A stretch of 64,000 nt of DNA from Chloroflexota bacterium (lineage in GTDB: Bacteria; Chloroflexota; UBA6077; FW602-bin22; JAMCYS01), in assembly GCA_023473795.1 (NCBI GenBank), contig JAMCYS010000033.1, forward strand, positions 1-64,000. The letters are read 5' to 3'. Below are positions 35,744 through 45,568 of this stretch, piece after piece; positions within the stretch are counted from its first letter, which is position 1; each line of letters opens with the position of its first letter. Below the pieces are notes generated by a model that saw only the letters and a program-made list of their open reading frames with translations, did no database searches and was not told the DNA's origin. A program made the position numbers and the translations under genes.

Positions 35744-38257
35744 CTACATCATCGGCAAGTGGGCTTGTGCGCCCTCCACGGGCGGCTTCAGGCCCACAAT
35801 GCTGCCCAGACTTTGCTGGGTAGACTCATCGGCACGGGCGAAGGAGAGGAGGTGGCCCAACTTGATGAACTCCCAGCCGTCCGCGTCCAGGTACTGCTGC
35901 AACCAGGGCCCGCGCCGCAGTTTGCTCTGCAAGAGCGGCACGCGCTCGTCGAGCACCACCAGATGACGCCGCGCCGAGATGGGTAGGCGGCGGCCGACCA
36001 CCGCCTGGCTGATCATTGCGGTCCACTCCACCTCGAATAGCCAGACCGTTCCCCGTCCATCATACCAGATGACGTCCACGTCGGCCGCGCGAATGCCACC
36101 GAACTGGCCGGCAGGGCTGGTGTAGCGCTCTTCCACACTGAGCACCTGCCCGAGGGTGCCTCCGCCCAAGCGCCGTTTCTGCTCCTCCCGCCCAATCCAC
36201 AAATGGTAGCCAAACCGTCGGCCCAGGTCGGCCACGGCCACGACGGCGCGCGTATGCGCCTGCTGGCGCTGGTCTTCCCGTTCTCCTTCGGCCAGGGTCC
36301 ACTCTCCCTCTCGCGCCCGGCGGCCGTAGGAGGAGAGGCACTCTTCGATGAAGCCCGCCTCCGGCGTCGTCAGGCCGGGGAAGAGGCCGTGCACAAGCCG
36401 CAAGGCGGTATCCGTGCTCACCAGCCGCGTGTTGTTGAGTAGCTCGTAAGTCGCCCTCTCCACGCGGTCGGTGAGGCCCACAGCACCGTGAGTCTGCTTG
36501 GCTAAAGACCAGACCGAGCTCTTGCCCGCGAACTTCGTCAGGGTGCGGCGGCGTTCGCCTCGCTCCAAGCCGGCGACGACCTCGTCAGCCAGCATGTCTG
36601 CCACCGCGAGGCCATCGAAGTCCTTGGCGGCTAGGAGCGCCAGGAGCAAGCCACTCTTGGCCAGGTGTTCCAGAGCGGCGACATGCACGTAGAGGTACGG
36701 CGTCGGCTCCGCACGCAAGGCGAGTATATTCTTCAGGGTCACGTCGATTTGCTGGCGCACCAGCGCCTCCAGGCCCGCCGCGCCAGAGGCGGGAAGGTGG
36801 ACCGACGACGGATCGCTCTCCGGCTTGGCGAACTCCAGTACGTAGTGGCCCGCGGTATCCTGTCCGACCGGCACGGCCGCGTGCAAACCCGTACCCTGAC
36901 AGAGTACGCGCCGCAATTCCAGCCCCGCCGTGAGGCCGGCCAGCGCGAGCATGTCGCACTGGCGCCGGCTCTCGGCCTCGAAGAGTAGCACGACGGGCGC
37001 ACCGGTCTTTAGCGTGGGCAGGAGCCCCCGCAGAGCCGCGGCTACGGCTCTGTAGTAAGCCGCCCAATCCAGGGGGCGGCGTGAGCAGGGTATTTGCTCC
37101 AGCCCATGGGCCTGTCCCGGTCCCAGCAGCCAGCCCGACCAGAGATAGGACAGACAGAGGAACGTCCCGTGGCCAGGCCCCGGGGGCGAGGTCAGCACCA
37201 TGGCCGCGCCCTCGTTCGGAAGATCACGCTGTAGATGGCGGGCGGCCTGGCGCAGCACCGCGGTGTTGGGCGGATTGCCGAGCCTGCTGTAGGCGCTATT
37301 GTCATAGAGCCGGTCGACGCTTACTGCTAGCCGGGCCGGAGAGGTCTCTCCACCCCGCGCCTCGAGGGTCTGGCGCAGCTCGGCACAGGCCGAGGTAAAA
37401 CGGCGCCAGACGTTGCGCTCGACGTACCTTGCCGGCGGTCGCAAGTCAATATCCGAGCTGACAAAGGTCGTCGGGGTCAGCGGCTCCAGCTTACTGCACG
37501 AGCAAAGGCAATCAAGCAGCGCCAGTTTGAGCAGGTGGCGGACGTTCTCACCCAGTTTGCTGCCTTCGATATGCCTGACGATGGTCGCCAAAGCGTAGGC
37601 GTTGCGCCGGGTGTAGAGATCGAGCAGCTGCACCGCCAAATCGCCGTGACCCTCGGCATCGTGGCCGAAGCGATCCACGAGGTACCAGTAGTGGAAGCCC
37701 CGAGGCTCCGTCTCGTGCAGGCGAGCCACGTCAGCCTCCGTCACCGGGACCAGGTCCGCAGGCTCCGCCTCCCCGAAGTGGCAGGAATGGCAAAGACACC
37801 GCTTGGCGATGGGTCCATCCAAGCGCCTGTCCCAGATGAAAGCCGTGGCAACCGCGGACGCGCCGCAGCGCGGGCAATCCGTGGCATAGAGGCCATCCAG
37901 ATGGCTGGCCAACGGGGCCTGGGCCTGCTTGACTCGGGAAAGCTGGTCGAACGCCGCCTGCAACTCCCGCCCGGTAACCGCCAGCAGAGTGGTGCGCGAA
38001 ATGAAGCAGGTGAGCGGATTTAGGTCGGAAAGGACCGCCCGGCGGCCGCAACGCGAGGCAGCGCGCGCCAGGGCATCAGAGTGAGCGAACGGGTCCAGCA
38101 CCACGTCGCCGGGCACCGTGTATGCGGCCAGGTAGGTGTCGAGAACGTTGGCCGGCAGTTTGGTGAGGAAGCGCCCGAGGGCGCCGAGGTGTATGCTGGG
38201 CTCGGGCGGGACGAAAAACTCCACGCCCCGCGCCTGTCCGCCCTGTGCCTCGCTCAA
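35744..38257 (-). CDS. Atypical DNA methyltransferase-like protein with Zn-ribbon insert and C-terminal nuclease-like domain
   Basis: VVLDPFAHSDALARAASRCGRRAVLSDLNP, CPRCG...CLCHSC, VLTSPPGPGHGTF, DVDVIWYDGRGTVWLFEVEWT. Confidence 0.65.
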   Translation of the reverse strand: MSEAQGGQARGVEFFVPPEPSIHLGALGRFLTKLPANVLDTYLAAYTVPGDVVLDPFAHSDALARAASRCGRRAVLSDLNPLTCFISRTTLLAVTGRELQAAFDQLSRVKQAQAPLASHLDGLYATDCPRCGASAVATAFIWDRRLDGPIAKRCLCHSCHFGEAEPADLVPVTEADVARLHETEPRGFHYWYLVDRFGHDAEGHGDLAVQLLDLYTRRNAYALATIVRHIEGSKLGENVRHLLKLALLDCLCSCSKLEPLTPTTFVSSDIDLRPPARYVERNVWRRFTSACAELRQTLEARGGETSPARLAVSVDRLYDNSAYSRLGNPPNTAVLRQAARHLQRDLPNEGAAMVLTSPPGPGHGTFLCLSYLWSGWLLGPGQAHGLEQIPCSRRPLDWAAYYRAVAAALRGLLPTLKTGAPVVLLFEAESRRQCDMLALAGLTAGLELRRVLCQGTGLHAAVPVGQDTAGHYVLEFAKPESDPSSVHLPASGAAGLEALVRQQIDVTLKNILALRAEPTPYLYVHVAALEHLAKSGLLLALLAAKDFDGLAVADMLADEVVAGLERGERRRTLTKFAGKSSVWSLAKQTHGAVGLTDRVERATYELLNNTRLVSTDTALRLVHGLFPGLTTPEAGFIEECLSSYGRRAREGEWTLAEGEREDQRQQAHTRAVVAVADLGRRFGYHLWIGREEQKRRLGGGTLGQVLSVEERYTSPAGQFGGIRAADVDVIWYDGRGTVWLFEVEWTAMISQAVVGRRLPISARRHLVVLDERVPLLQSKLRRGPWLQQYLDADGWEFIKLGHLLSFARADESTQQSLGSIVGLKPPVEGAQAHLPMM

Positions 38258-38293
38258 TCGTCCCTTCCCCCTCGTCAGATAGACGTGCCCACG

Positions 38294-39046
38294 CTAGCTG
38301 CCACGTGGACAGACTCGCAGGCAGCGACCCATGCAGTCTGATTGCCGCTGGCTGGCCTGGCACATGGACCAGTCGGTGCGCGACACGGGGTCCAGCCAGA
38401 CTTCCGCGTCGCTGGCGCTTGGCAAGAGACTGAGCGCTCCAGCCGGGCACTCGTCAATGCACAGGCGGCAGCCCTCCCCGAGGCACGTCTTCCCGGCCAG
38501 CAGCGGCGAGGGCTCGAGGAGCGCGGTGGTGAGGACCGAATTCCAGCGCACACGTGGGCCGTAGCGCTCGCTCACCACGACGTTGTTCAGACCAAACTCG
38601 CCCAAGCCGGCGCGCACCGCCGCGTGGCGTTGGGAAAGCATGCCCGGCAGCACCCCTGGGCGCGTCCAGTCCGGCGATTGGCCGTAGGTGGCCGGGAGGA
38701 AAAGGGAAGGAAAACCCTCCTCTTCCAGATGGTTGGCCAGGGTCAGGGCGATTTGATTGAGCCGGTCATTGACGATGTCGTAACCCGATCGCTTGTAGAA
38801 GAGGCTGCGTAGTGCCTCCACGCGCGCTTCCTCGGGAATCAGGGGAGAGCCACGCAATAGGTCCGGCCACTCCGTCACACGGCGGAGGAGCCGGATGCCG
38901 AACGTTACGACGGAACGCGCCCCGGGCAATAACTCAGCGGGATGGTGACCCGAAGGAGCGCCGTCGAAGCGTTCGACGTTGGCCACCCCGACTAGGCTGG
39001 CACCCCCAGCCGATGCGAGCTCGCGCACTGTTGCCACTGCCGTCAC
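38294..39046 (-). CDS. 4Fe-4S protein, QueG/epoxyqueuosine reductase-like
   Basis: CLGEGCRLCIDECPAGAL...CMGRCLRVCPRGS. Confidence 0.65.
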   Translation of the reverse strand: MTAVATVRELASAGGASLVGVANVERFDGAPSGHHPAELLPGARSVVTFGIRLLRRVTEWPDLLRGSPLIPEEARVEALRSLFYKRSGYDIVNDRLNQIALTLANHLEEEGFPSLFLPATYGQSPDWTRPGVLPGMLSQRHAAVRAGLGEFGLNNVVVSERYGPRVRWNSVLTTALLEPSPLLAGKTCLGEGCRLCIDECPAGALSLLPSASDAEVWLDPVSRTDWSMCQASQRQSDCMGRCLRVCPRGS

Positions 39047-39347
39047 GGACGTTCACCCCCTACATGGCCGTCGCGAGGCTGAACCCCGCTGGCGCGAGTA
39101 TAGCATCCGTCCGGCGGTCTCTCAACGTCTCGGCGACCACCCAACCCCAAGTTCAAATCGCATTTCACCTGGCCGTAGCGCGCCTTCCCTCAAGGCCAAA
39201 CCCAGACCGGTGACGTTGACCAGCCCCTGTCCCGGTCTCCTGTTTCGCAGGCGAGTGGGGCGCGGGACCAGCCAGAGAGTCGCTGATTGGGGGATGACTA
39301 AGCGCGGCAGACCTGGCGGTCTCGGCTGGGCAGGGGTGCTGAACAGC

Positions 39348-41198
39348 CTAGCGCAAGAGAAACCGAAAAGTGAACTGGGCCACACGAGCGGCAAGGCGAG
39401 CAGTCGCGGAGAGGGACGCCGCAGCCAGTCTGTAGGGATCCGCACTGTCGCCGGCCAACGGACGTTGCAGCGCTAGCCACCAGCGCTCGCTACGCGCCTG
39501 CGGTTGATCAGAGGCCAGCTCCAGCGGCCTGCCGGGCGCTAGGGACTGCGCCAGCTTCAACACTTCGGGCAACTCCGCCGGCTCGGAGGGATACGGGTTG
39601 GTGCGCTCGAAACGCGCGAGCAAGAGCACTGCCAGCAAGGGCAAAACCAGCAGCGCCAGAGCCCAGAGCGGGCTCAAGAAGCCAACTGCGGTCCCCCCGC
39701 GAGCGGGTGCCAGCGCCAGATCCGCCCAACTCCCCACCGGCGCGACTCCAGTCACCGGGGCGACGATGGGATCCAGAAGCAGACGCGGCAGCAACCCCAC
39801 GGCCAGGCAGACGAGCAACACAGCGCCCAGGGTGATCTTGGGGAAGATGCTCAGAGGCTCGGCGAAGGGCTGTTGAAGATGACGTTCTCCCAGGAAGAGC
39901 AACCCGCCCAGGCGCAGCAGCAGCGCCGCCGTCACCACCGTGCCAAGCAGTCCGACCGCCAAGAAGGACAACCGCCAGGCCTCGCCGCTGGCGGCCAGGC
40001 CCTGATAAACGAGCATCAGGCCGGCGTAACCCGGGAAAGGCGGCAGACCCGCCATGCCCAGCGCTCCCACCAAGAAGACGAGGGCGGGCAAAGGTAAGCG
40101 CCTGGCCAAACCGCCCGCGAGACTCGGCTCCGCGGTGCCGACGCTTTCGCGCACGGCGGCCAGCGCCAAGAGCACGGACAAGCCGGCCGCTGTCTGCGAA
40201 AAAGCAAGGAAGAAGGCGCCGGCTACACCAAGCGCCGATCCGCTACCAAGCCCAAGGAGCATCAAACCAGTTTGCAGCAAGAACAGGCCCCCGACGGTGC
40301 GCCACACGGAGCGCTCGCGCAGCACGCTCGCGGCCGCCACGAGGATGCTCAGCGCGCCCAAGGAGATCAGCAGGCCACTCCAGAGAGGTTGAGCCGAGGG
40401 CACCGCGTCGCTGGCCAGACGTAGCAACAGGTACAAGCCCAACTTGTTCTGCAGCCCGAGCCACGCGGGCGCGAGACTTGGTGAGAGCGAGCCCACAGCC
40501 TGACCCAGCCAGGAATGAAGTGGAGCAGCCGCCAGCATCGCAGCCGACGCCACCGCCAACAGCAATAGTAGCGGCAACTGGAAACCCGGGTCGCCTTTGT
40601 GCAGCCAATCGACCAACGTCTGGCCGGTATTCTGGCTTTGCGTCAGCGCCACTGCGACGAAAAGACAGGTTGCCCCCACCTCGTTCGTGGCCAGGAACCA
40701 GCCAGCGGCACGCAGCGCCGAACTGCGCTGGGGGAGGATGAGCAGCAGGCTCGCGGCCAGAATCGCCAATTGCCAGAAGGCAAACAGGGTGAGCAGACTG
40801 CCGCTGGCGAGAACCCCAATCGCCATGGCGAGTGATAGCAGGGCCAGCGGTCGCTGATAGACTGCTTCATCCATCCGCACTTCCTTCGCCGCGAAGAAGG
40901 AAGTCTCCAACAGGTCCACAACCACGACGAGCAGGATAAAGGCCGCCGACAGTGTGTCGACCGCCAGCCTCCATTCAAACGTCGCTCCGAGGACCGTTGT
41001 CGCCGCCAAGGGGAGAACGATGCTCTGCCCGCCAGCGACAGCGGCCAGCAGCATCAGGCAGAGGACAGTCTCTATCTCCAGAATGCCCAGAACCAGCCAG
41101 TCCGCGGACTGCCGGCTGCCGGACAGCAATCCCGCCAAGGGCACGCCGGCCAGTGGTAGGAGTAGCACAACGGTCAACAGCCAATCGCCCGGCATCAT
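39348..41198 (-). CDS. Proton-antiporter-like complex I/group 4 hydrogenase membrane subunit (NuoN/HyfB-like)
   Basis: APLHSWLGQAVGSLSPSLAPAWLGLQNKLGLYLLLR, multi-TM. Confidence 0.75.
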   Translation of the reverse strand: MMPGDWLLTVVLLLPLAGVPLAGLLSGSRQSADWLVLGILEIETVLCLMLLAAVAGGQSIVLPLAATTVLGATFEWRLAVDTLSAAFILLVVVVDLLETSFFAAKEVRMDEAVYQRPLALLSLAMAIGVLASGSLLTLFAFWQLAILAASLLLILPQRSSALRAAGWFLATNEVGATCLFVAVALTQSQNTGQTLVDWLHKGDPGFQLPLLLLLAVASAAMLAAAPLHSWLGQAVGSLSPSLAPAWLGLQNKLGLYLLLRLASDAVPSAQPLWSGLLISLGALSILVAAASVLRERSVWRTVGGLFLLQTGLMLLGLGSGSALGVAGAFFLAFSQTAAGLSVLLALAAVRESVGTAEPSLAGGLARRLPLPALVFLVGALGMAGLPPFPGYAGLMLVYQGLAASGEAWRLSFLAVGLLGTVVTAALLLRLGGLLFLGERHLQQPFAEPLSIFPKITLGAVLLVCLAVGLLPRLLLDPIVAPVTGVAPVGSWADLALAPARGGTAVGFLSPLWALALLVLPLLAVLLLARFERTNPYPSEPAELPEVLKLAQSLAPGRPLELASDQPQARSERWWLALQRPLAGDSADPYRLAAASLSATARLAARVAQFTFRFLLR

Positions 41199-41204
41199 CT
41201 CTCC

Positions 41205-42467
41205 CTAGCGCTGCAAATAGGACACGACAGGCTCGATTACTCCCGTCGCCCAGAAGGGAGCGAATCCTGCCAGCGCCACGGCGGCAAGCAAGGGCAGTAG
41301 TACGAGCGCCGCCAGCCGGCTGGGCCGCCGCCCAGCGCTGTGGACCGCCGCCGCCGCTACCGGGCCCAAGTACAGGCCACGGAAGAGGCGCAGTACGCAA
41401 AGAACGGTGAGCAGGACCGCCGCCGCGTAGAGGACAAACGGCAGCGGCGATTGGACGCGCAACAGTGACGAGGCCAGCACAATCTGCCCGACGAATGGCC
41501 CCAGCGGCGGCAGTCCGGCCAGGGCCAGGCCGCTGACGGCGAAGAGCGCCGCGCTGCCCGGCGCCACGGCCCCCAGCCCGCCCAGCTTGGACAGGCTGCG
41601 CTCTCCCGCCCGCTGTTCCGCCGCCGAGACCGCGACGAAAAGCGTCGTGCTGGCGAAGGTGTAGCCGAGAAGGATCAAGAGGCTGCCCGCCAGCCCCTGC
41701 GTATACGGCAAGGCGAGACCGGCAAACAGCAGCAGCACCTGCACCAACGCCACATAGGCCACCGACCGCCGGACGTCATCCTCGCCAAGAGCAGCCAGGG
41801 CGAGAACCACGGCTCCGACCAAGCCGATCCACAGGCACAGCTCGCGCCAATCCGCATTCTCCCCAAACACGCCAATCAGCAGCTTGGCGAAGGGGAAGAT
41901 GCCGATAATGCTTATGCCTGCCGTCATCAGCAACGCGGCCGACGCCCCCGCCAGCGGTTGGCGTCCGCCTCGCCAGGCATAGCCGGCGAGGGCCAGGGAC
42001 TTGAGAAGCACCGCCACCAATAGCACTGGCGCGGCCCAGGGAGCTGCCTCCGGGCGCAAAGCTGACAGGCTGAAAGTCGCGCCGCTGTTCACGTGCAATA
42101 CGACCAGGCAGGCGAGCACAGCCAACGAGCCCACACCGCCAGCGAGCTGAATGGGCAGGACACCGTTATCATCCCGACTGTCCCCGAGCGCATTCTGGCC
42201 AATCGCCCAGCACATTAGTGCGCACAGTTCCCACAAGAAGTAGAAGACGGCCACGTTGTCGATGGCGAAGAGCGGCAAGGCAAACACCAGCAAGAGAAAC
42301 GACAAAACGAGGAACTGGCCCCAGCCGGGCGCCCCCACCGTGTAGAGCACGGTCAGGAGAAAGACGACCAAAGCCAGATAGATGAGCAGACCGCCCAGAG
42401 GATCCACGCCATACGCTTCGAGGGGCAGCGGCAGGTTGAGGACAGGCGGCTGGGCCAACGTTACCAC
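41205..42467 (-). CDS. Proton-antiporter-like membrane subunit (NuoM/HyfF-like)
   Basis: VAVFYFLWELCALMCWAIGQN, LLKSLALAGYAWRGG, multi-TM; GTG start at 42467 proposed. Confidence 0.7.
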   Translation of the reverse strand: MVTLAQPPVLNLPLPLEAYGVDPLGGLLIYLALVVFLLTVLYTVGAPGWGQFLVLSFLLLVFALPLFAIDNVAVFYFLWELCALMCWAIGQNALGDSRDDNGVLPIQLAGGVGSLAVLACLVVLHVNSGATFSLSALRPEAAPWAAPVLLVAVLLKSLALAGYAWRGGRQPLAGASAALLMTAGISIIGIFPFAKLLIGVFGENADWRELCLWIGLVGAVVLALAALGEDDVRRSVAYVALVQVLLLFAGLALPYTQGLAGSLLILLGYTFASTTLFVAVSAAEQRAGERSLSKLGGLGAVAPGSAALFAVSGLALAGLPPLGPFVGQIVLASSLLRVQSPLPFVLYAAAVLLTVLCVLRLFRGLYLGPVAAAAVHSAGRRPSRLAALVLLPLLAAVALAGFAPFWATGVIEPVVSYLQR

Positions 42468-43357
42468 CCCCCCGCGGCGAACGCCAGCGCCAGGGCCACC
42501 AGCAGGCCAAGTGGCAGCCAAGCCAAGTCGGCCACCGGCAACGAGGACCGGCGCAACAGGTCGCGCAGCACGACCAGCAGTACCACTCCGAGCGCGTAGG
42601 CGAGGAAGGTCGCCGGCAGAGCGCCGAGGGGGCTACCCGGAAGCGACCAGTACAGTAGTGCCAACACAGACACGGTCGCCACCCAGCAGGCTGCCCGCAG
42701 CAACTGGAGGAGCAGAGCCTGCACCGCGCCGCTGACCATCCCCAGGCAGTCCTCGAAATAGGCGTCGAGCAGCGCCAACTGAATCGCCGCCGCCACGGCC
42801 GCCGCGAGGAAAGCAAGGCCACCGCTCAGCGAAAAGACTGCCGGCAGGCTGCGGCCCACAGGCGACACTACCTGCGCCAACAACAAGGAGCGGGCGGCAA
42901 CCGCGGGTACCGCCAGGGCGCAGACCAGCACACTGGTGTACAGAAGCAGCAACAGGTCGCGCTGCCGGCCGCGGCCACGGCTACGCGCCCGCCAATCACT
43001 CCAGTAGAGAACGGCGAGAAGGGGCATCAACAACAGGCCGAGCGCGATGTAAGCCTGGCCCCAGGCGGCAGAGGGAAAGACGATAGATCGCCAGAAAGCT
43101 GTCGTGGCGCCTGCCGCCCCAAACAGCCCCAGGAGAAGGGCCGCGCTCGCCCAATCCAACTCCTCCGGCGCCGGGTGCGTCGCCAGGTGAGCCAACTGAC
43201 GTGACCGTCCAACCAGATCCGCGAATCCGGCCACCTGCCCGCCACGCAACTGCTCGCCCAGACGCTGGGCGACCCACATCGTGCCTACGCCGATCAACAC
43301 GACGAAGACTAGACCGGGGAAGAGCAACAGGGACAAGATATCCAGGGCGATGGCCAT
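42461..43357 (-). CDS. NuoH/HycD-like membrane subunit
   Basis: 8+ TM protein, ILSLLLFPGLVFVVLIGVGTMWVAQRLGEQLRGG. Confidence 0.6.
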   Translation of the reverse strand: MAIALDILSLLLFPGLVFVVLIGVGTMWVAQRLGEQLRGGQVAGFADLVGRSRQLAHLATHPAPEELDWASAALLLGLFGAAGATTAFWRSIVFPSAAWGQAYIALGLLLMPLLAVLYWSDWRARSRGRGRQRDLLLLLYTSVLVCALAVPAVAARSLLLAQVVSPVGRSLPAVFSLSGGLAFLAAAVAAAIQLALLDAYFEDCLGMVSGAVQALLLQLLRAACWVATVSVLALLYWSLPGSPLGALPATFLAYALGVVLLVVLRDLLRRSSLPVADLAWLPLGLLVALALAFAAGGW

Positions 43358-43371
43358 AGCGCCAACCTAAG

Positions 43372-43402
43372 GCCCCGCCCCGACACGTGTCGGGCGCGGG
43401 GC
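43372..43402. terminator. GC-rich hairpin between AOR and membrane module
   Basis: GCCCCG-C-CCCGACAC/GTGTCGGG-CG-CGGGGC, no U-tract. Confidence 0.35.
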
Positions 43403-43433
43403 AAGAATGAGCGACGGACCGCTTGAGACAACC

Positions 43434-45143
43434 CTAGAACCTGACGACTTCTTCGATCTCCTCCAGGGGCACGTCAAAGACGGAGCCAGTAGGCGGCAAA
43501 GCCTCTTTCAGGTAGAGTTCAGGCATCCGCCCCCTGATGGGCGGCACCCCTGCCCGGTCGTTGAACGCCCACTCGTCGCTCAGCACCTGCGTGCCAAGGC
43601 ACGTCCAGTAATCGGCCGGCACCTCTTCCCCATAGACCGTCGCGACCAGGTCGCGGATGAGGTCCTGATTGGCGCCAACGGGCGCTCCGGCGAAGAGGCA
43701 GAGGCCCACGGTGTCGATGGCGGCGGCAGAGATCTGAGCGCCGTGCGACAGGGCGACCTTGCCGAGCGGGTCGGTGTGCTCCGTCTTGATCCGGATTGTA
43801 TTGCCGGCGGTGTGGTCGGCGCCCTGGGGCGAGGTCATATAGGTCACCCCGTTGCCTTTGACCACGCGCGGGTCGTAGGCCGAGACGGCCTGGCCCAGCA
43901 CGGTGGGCACACGACTGACGCCCAGCACCCGGGCGGCGCCCACCGTACCCGAGCCGAGAATGCGGCCGAGCATGGTGTCGCGCTCCATCTCCCGCAGCAG
44001 GTGGCGCACGTCCTCCAAGTCGCCGAACTTGGCGATTCCGGCGTCCATCGCCACGCCCAGCGTGGCCCCCAGCTCGATGGTGTCCACGCCGAAGTCGTTG
44101 CACCAGCGATTGACCTCGGCCACGGCGTCGAGAGTGCCGAGCCCGATGTTGCTGCCACACAGCCCCAGGGTCTCGAACTCAATTGGCGAGCAATAGGCCC
44201 GGCCGAGTTTGTTCGCGAAGACGTTAGAGCTGCGGATCACGCAACCTGGCATGCAGGAATGGGTAGTTCGTCCCTGGCCGCCCCGCTCCACGATCGTGTC
44301 GTAAAGCTTCTCGCCGCTGATCTCGTCCGCCGCCTCGAAACTGCCCCGGCTGAAGTTGTGAGTGGGAAAGGCGCCAATCTGGTTGACAAAACTGACCAGC
44401 CCCGGCGTGCCCAAGCGCGGGTACGTGTCCCCGGTGATTGGGTGCGCCATCAGGGCTTGATTCAGCCGCTTTGCCGCCGCCTTGAAGCCTTCCCGGTCGG
44501 CAACGGCAGGCTCGGCGCCTCCCGCGTCGTCGACGACCACCGCTTTCAGACCGCGCTTGCCCATCACCGCGCCCACGCCGCCGCGGGCGCAGTAGCGGTT
44601 CGGCCCGCCCTCCATGTCGGTAACGCCGATGCCGCTGAGGAGATAGCCCCGCTCGCCCGCCGGACCGATTGTCGCGATGGAAACCTTGGGGCCGTGCTCT
44701 CCCCTCAGCGTCTCAGCTGAGACGAAACAGCGCGCCCCCCACAGACCCGTCGCGGGCAGCAGGCTGCCGCCGGATTTGTCTATCTTGAGCACGAAGTGCT
44801 GGTCCGTCGGCGCCTGGCCCTCGACGACGACCATCCGGTAGCCGAGGCGGCCCAGCTTGTGGCCCAGGGTGCCCCCGCCGTTCGATTCCTTGATGCCGCC
44901 GGTCAATGGGCTCTTCGTGCCCACCGAGATTCGCCCGGAGCTGGAGACGGAAACCAAACCGGCGAAGATGCCAGTAGCGAAGACGAGCTCGTTGTGCGGG
45001 CCGAGAGGGTCGCAGAGAGGGTCAAGCTCTGCCAAGAGTACCTTGTCACACAGGCCGCGCCCGCCCAGGGCGCGAAGGTCAGTGGGCAACGTCTCCTCGC
45101 GCACAGTCAGAGCACTCATGTCCACTCGCAGTACTCTGTCCAT
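43434..45143 (-). CDS. Aldehyde ferredoxin oxidoreductase family protein
   Basis: LGGRGLCDKVLLAEL, GRISVGTKSPLTGGIKESNGGGTLGHKLGRLGYRMVVVEGQA, DTVGLCLFAG. Confidence 0.88.
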   Translation of the reverse strand: MDRVLRVDMSALTVREETLPTDLRALGGRGLCDKVLLAELDPLCDPLGPHNELVFATGIFAGLVSVSSSGRISVGTKSPLTGGIKESNGGGTLGHKLGRLGYRMVVVEGQAPTDQHFVLKIDKSGGSLLPATGLWGARCFVSAETLRGEHGPKVSIATIGPAGERGYLLSGIGVTDMEGGPNRYCARGGVGAVMGKRGLKAVVVDDAGGAEPAVADREGFKAAAKRLNQALMAHPITGDTYPRLGTPGLVSFVNQIGAFPTHNFSRGSFEAADEISGEKLYDTIVERGGQGRTTHSCMPGCVIRSSNVFANKLGRAYCSPIEFETLGLCGSNIGLGTLDAVAEVNRWCNDFGVDTIELGATLGVAMDAGIAKFGDLEDVRHLLREMERDTMLGRILGSGTVGAARVLGVSRVPTVLGQAVSAYDPRVVKGNGVTYMTSPQGADHTAGNTIRIKTEHTDPLGKVALSHGAQISAAAIDTVGLCLFAGAPVGANQDLIRDLVATVYGEEVPADYWTCLGTQVLSDEWAFNDRAGVPPIRGRMPELYLKEALPPTGSVFDVPLEEIEEVVRF

Positions 45144-45278
45144 CCCCGCTCCTGCCTTAGTTGTGCCGCCTCAAAGAACCGCAAGTGCGGGCGGCGGAGC
45201 GCCGCCTCCCTTGCACCTACTATAGCACGGGCACAAAGGGCGGTCAACGCAAGGCGAAGCGGGCTTGGTGGCAAACAG

Positions 45279-45568
45279 CTAGTCGCTTTGCTGGAGGATG
45301 CCGGCGTCCATGAGATTGGAGCCAGCTACGAGGAGGTACAAGAGCCCACGCAAGGCGCCGAAACGCTCCACCAGCGCCGCCTCCTGGGCCGCGTCGGCTG
45401 GCCTGGCCAATCCAAAGATTCGGGCCAGACCCCGGCGGATGCCCGAGTCGCCGGCCGGAAAGACGTCCAGCCGTCCCAGTCCTCGCAGAAGAATGAGATC
45501 GGCGCTCCAACGGCCAACCCCGGGCAGGGCCGTCAGCCGCTCGGCCGCGGCAGGGCTGGGCAGCGCCT
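45279..45568 (-). pseudogene. Truncated C-terminal copy of AlkA-like glycosylase from duplication
   Basis: Identical to 46639-46928, joined to AOR interior at about 45569. Confidence 0.85.

Noticed and set aside
43407-44720. 437-aa + ORF antisense to AOR
   Set aside because: Shadow ORF; the minus-strand AOR translation is clearly the coding one.
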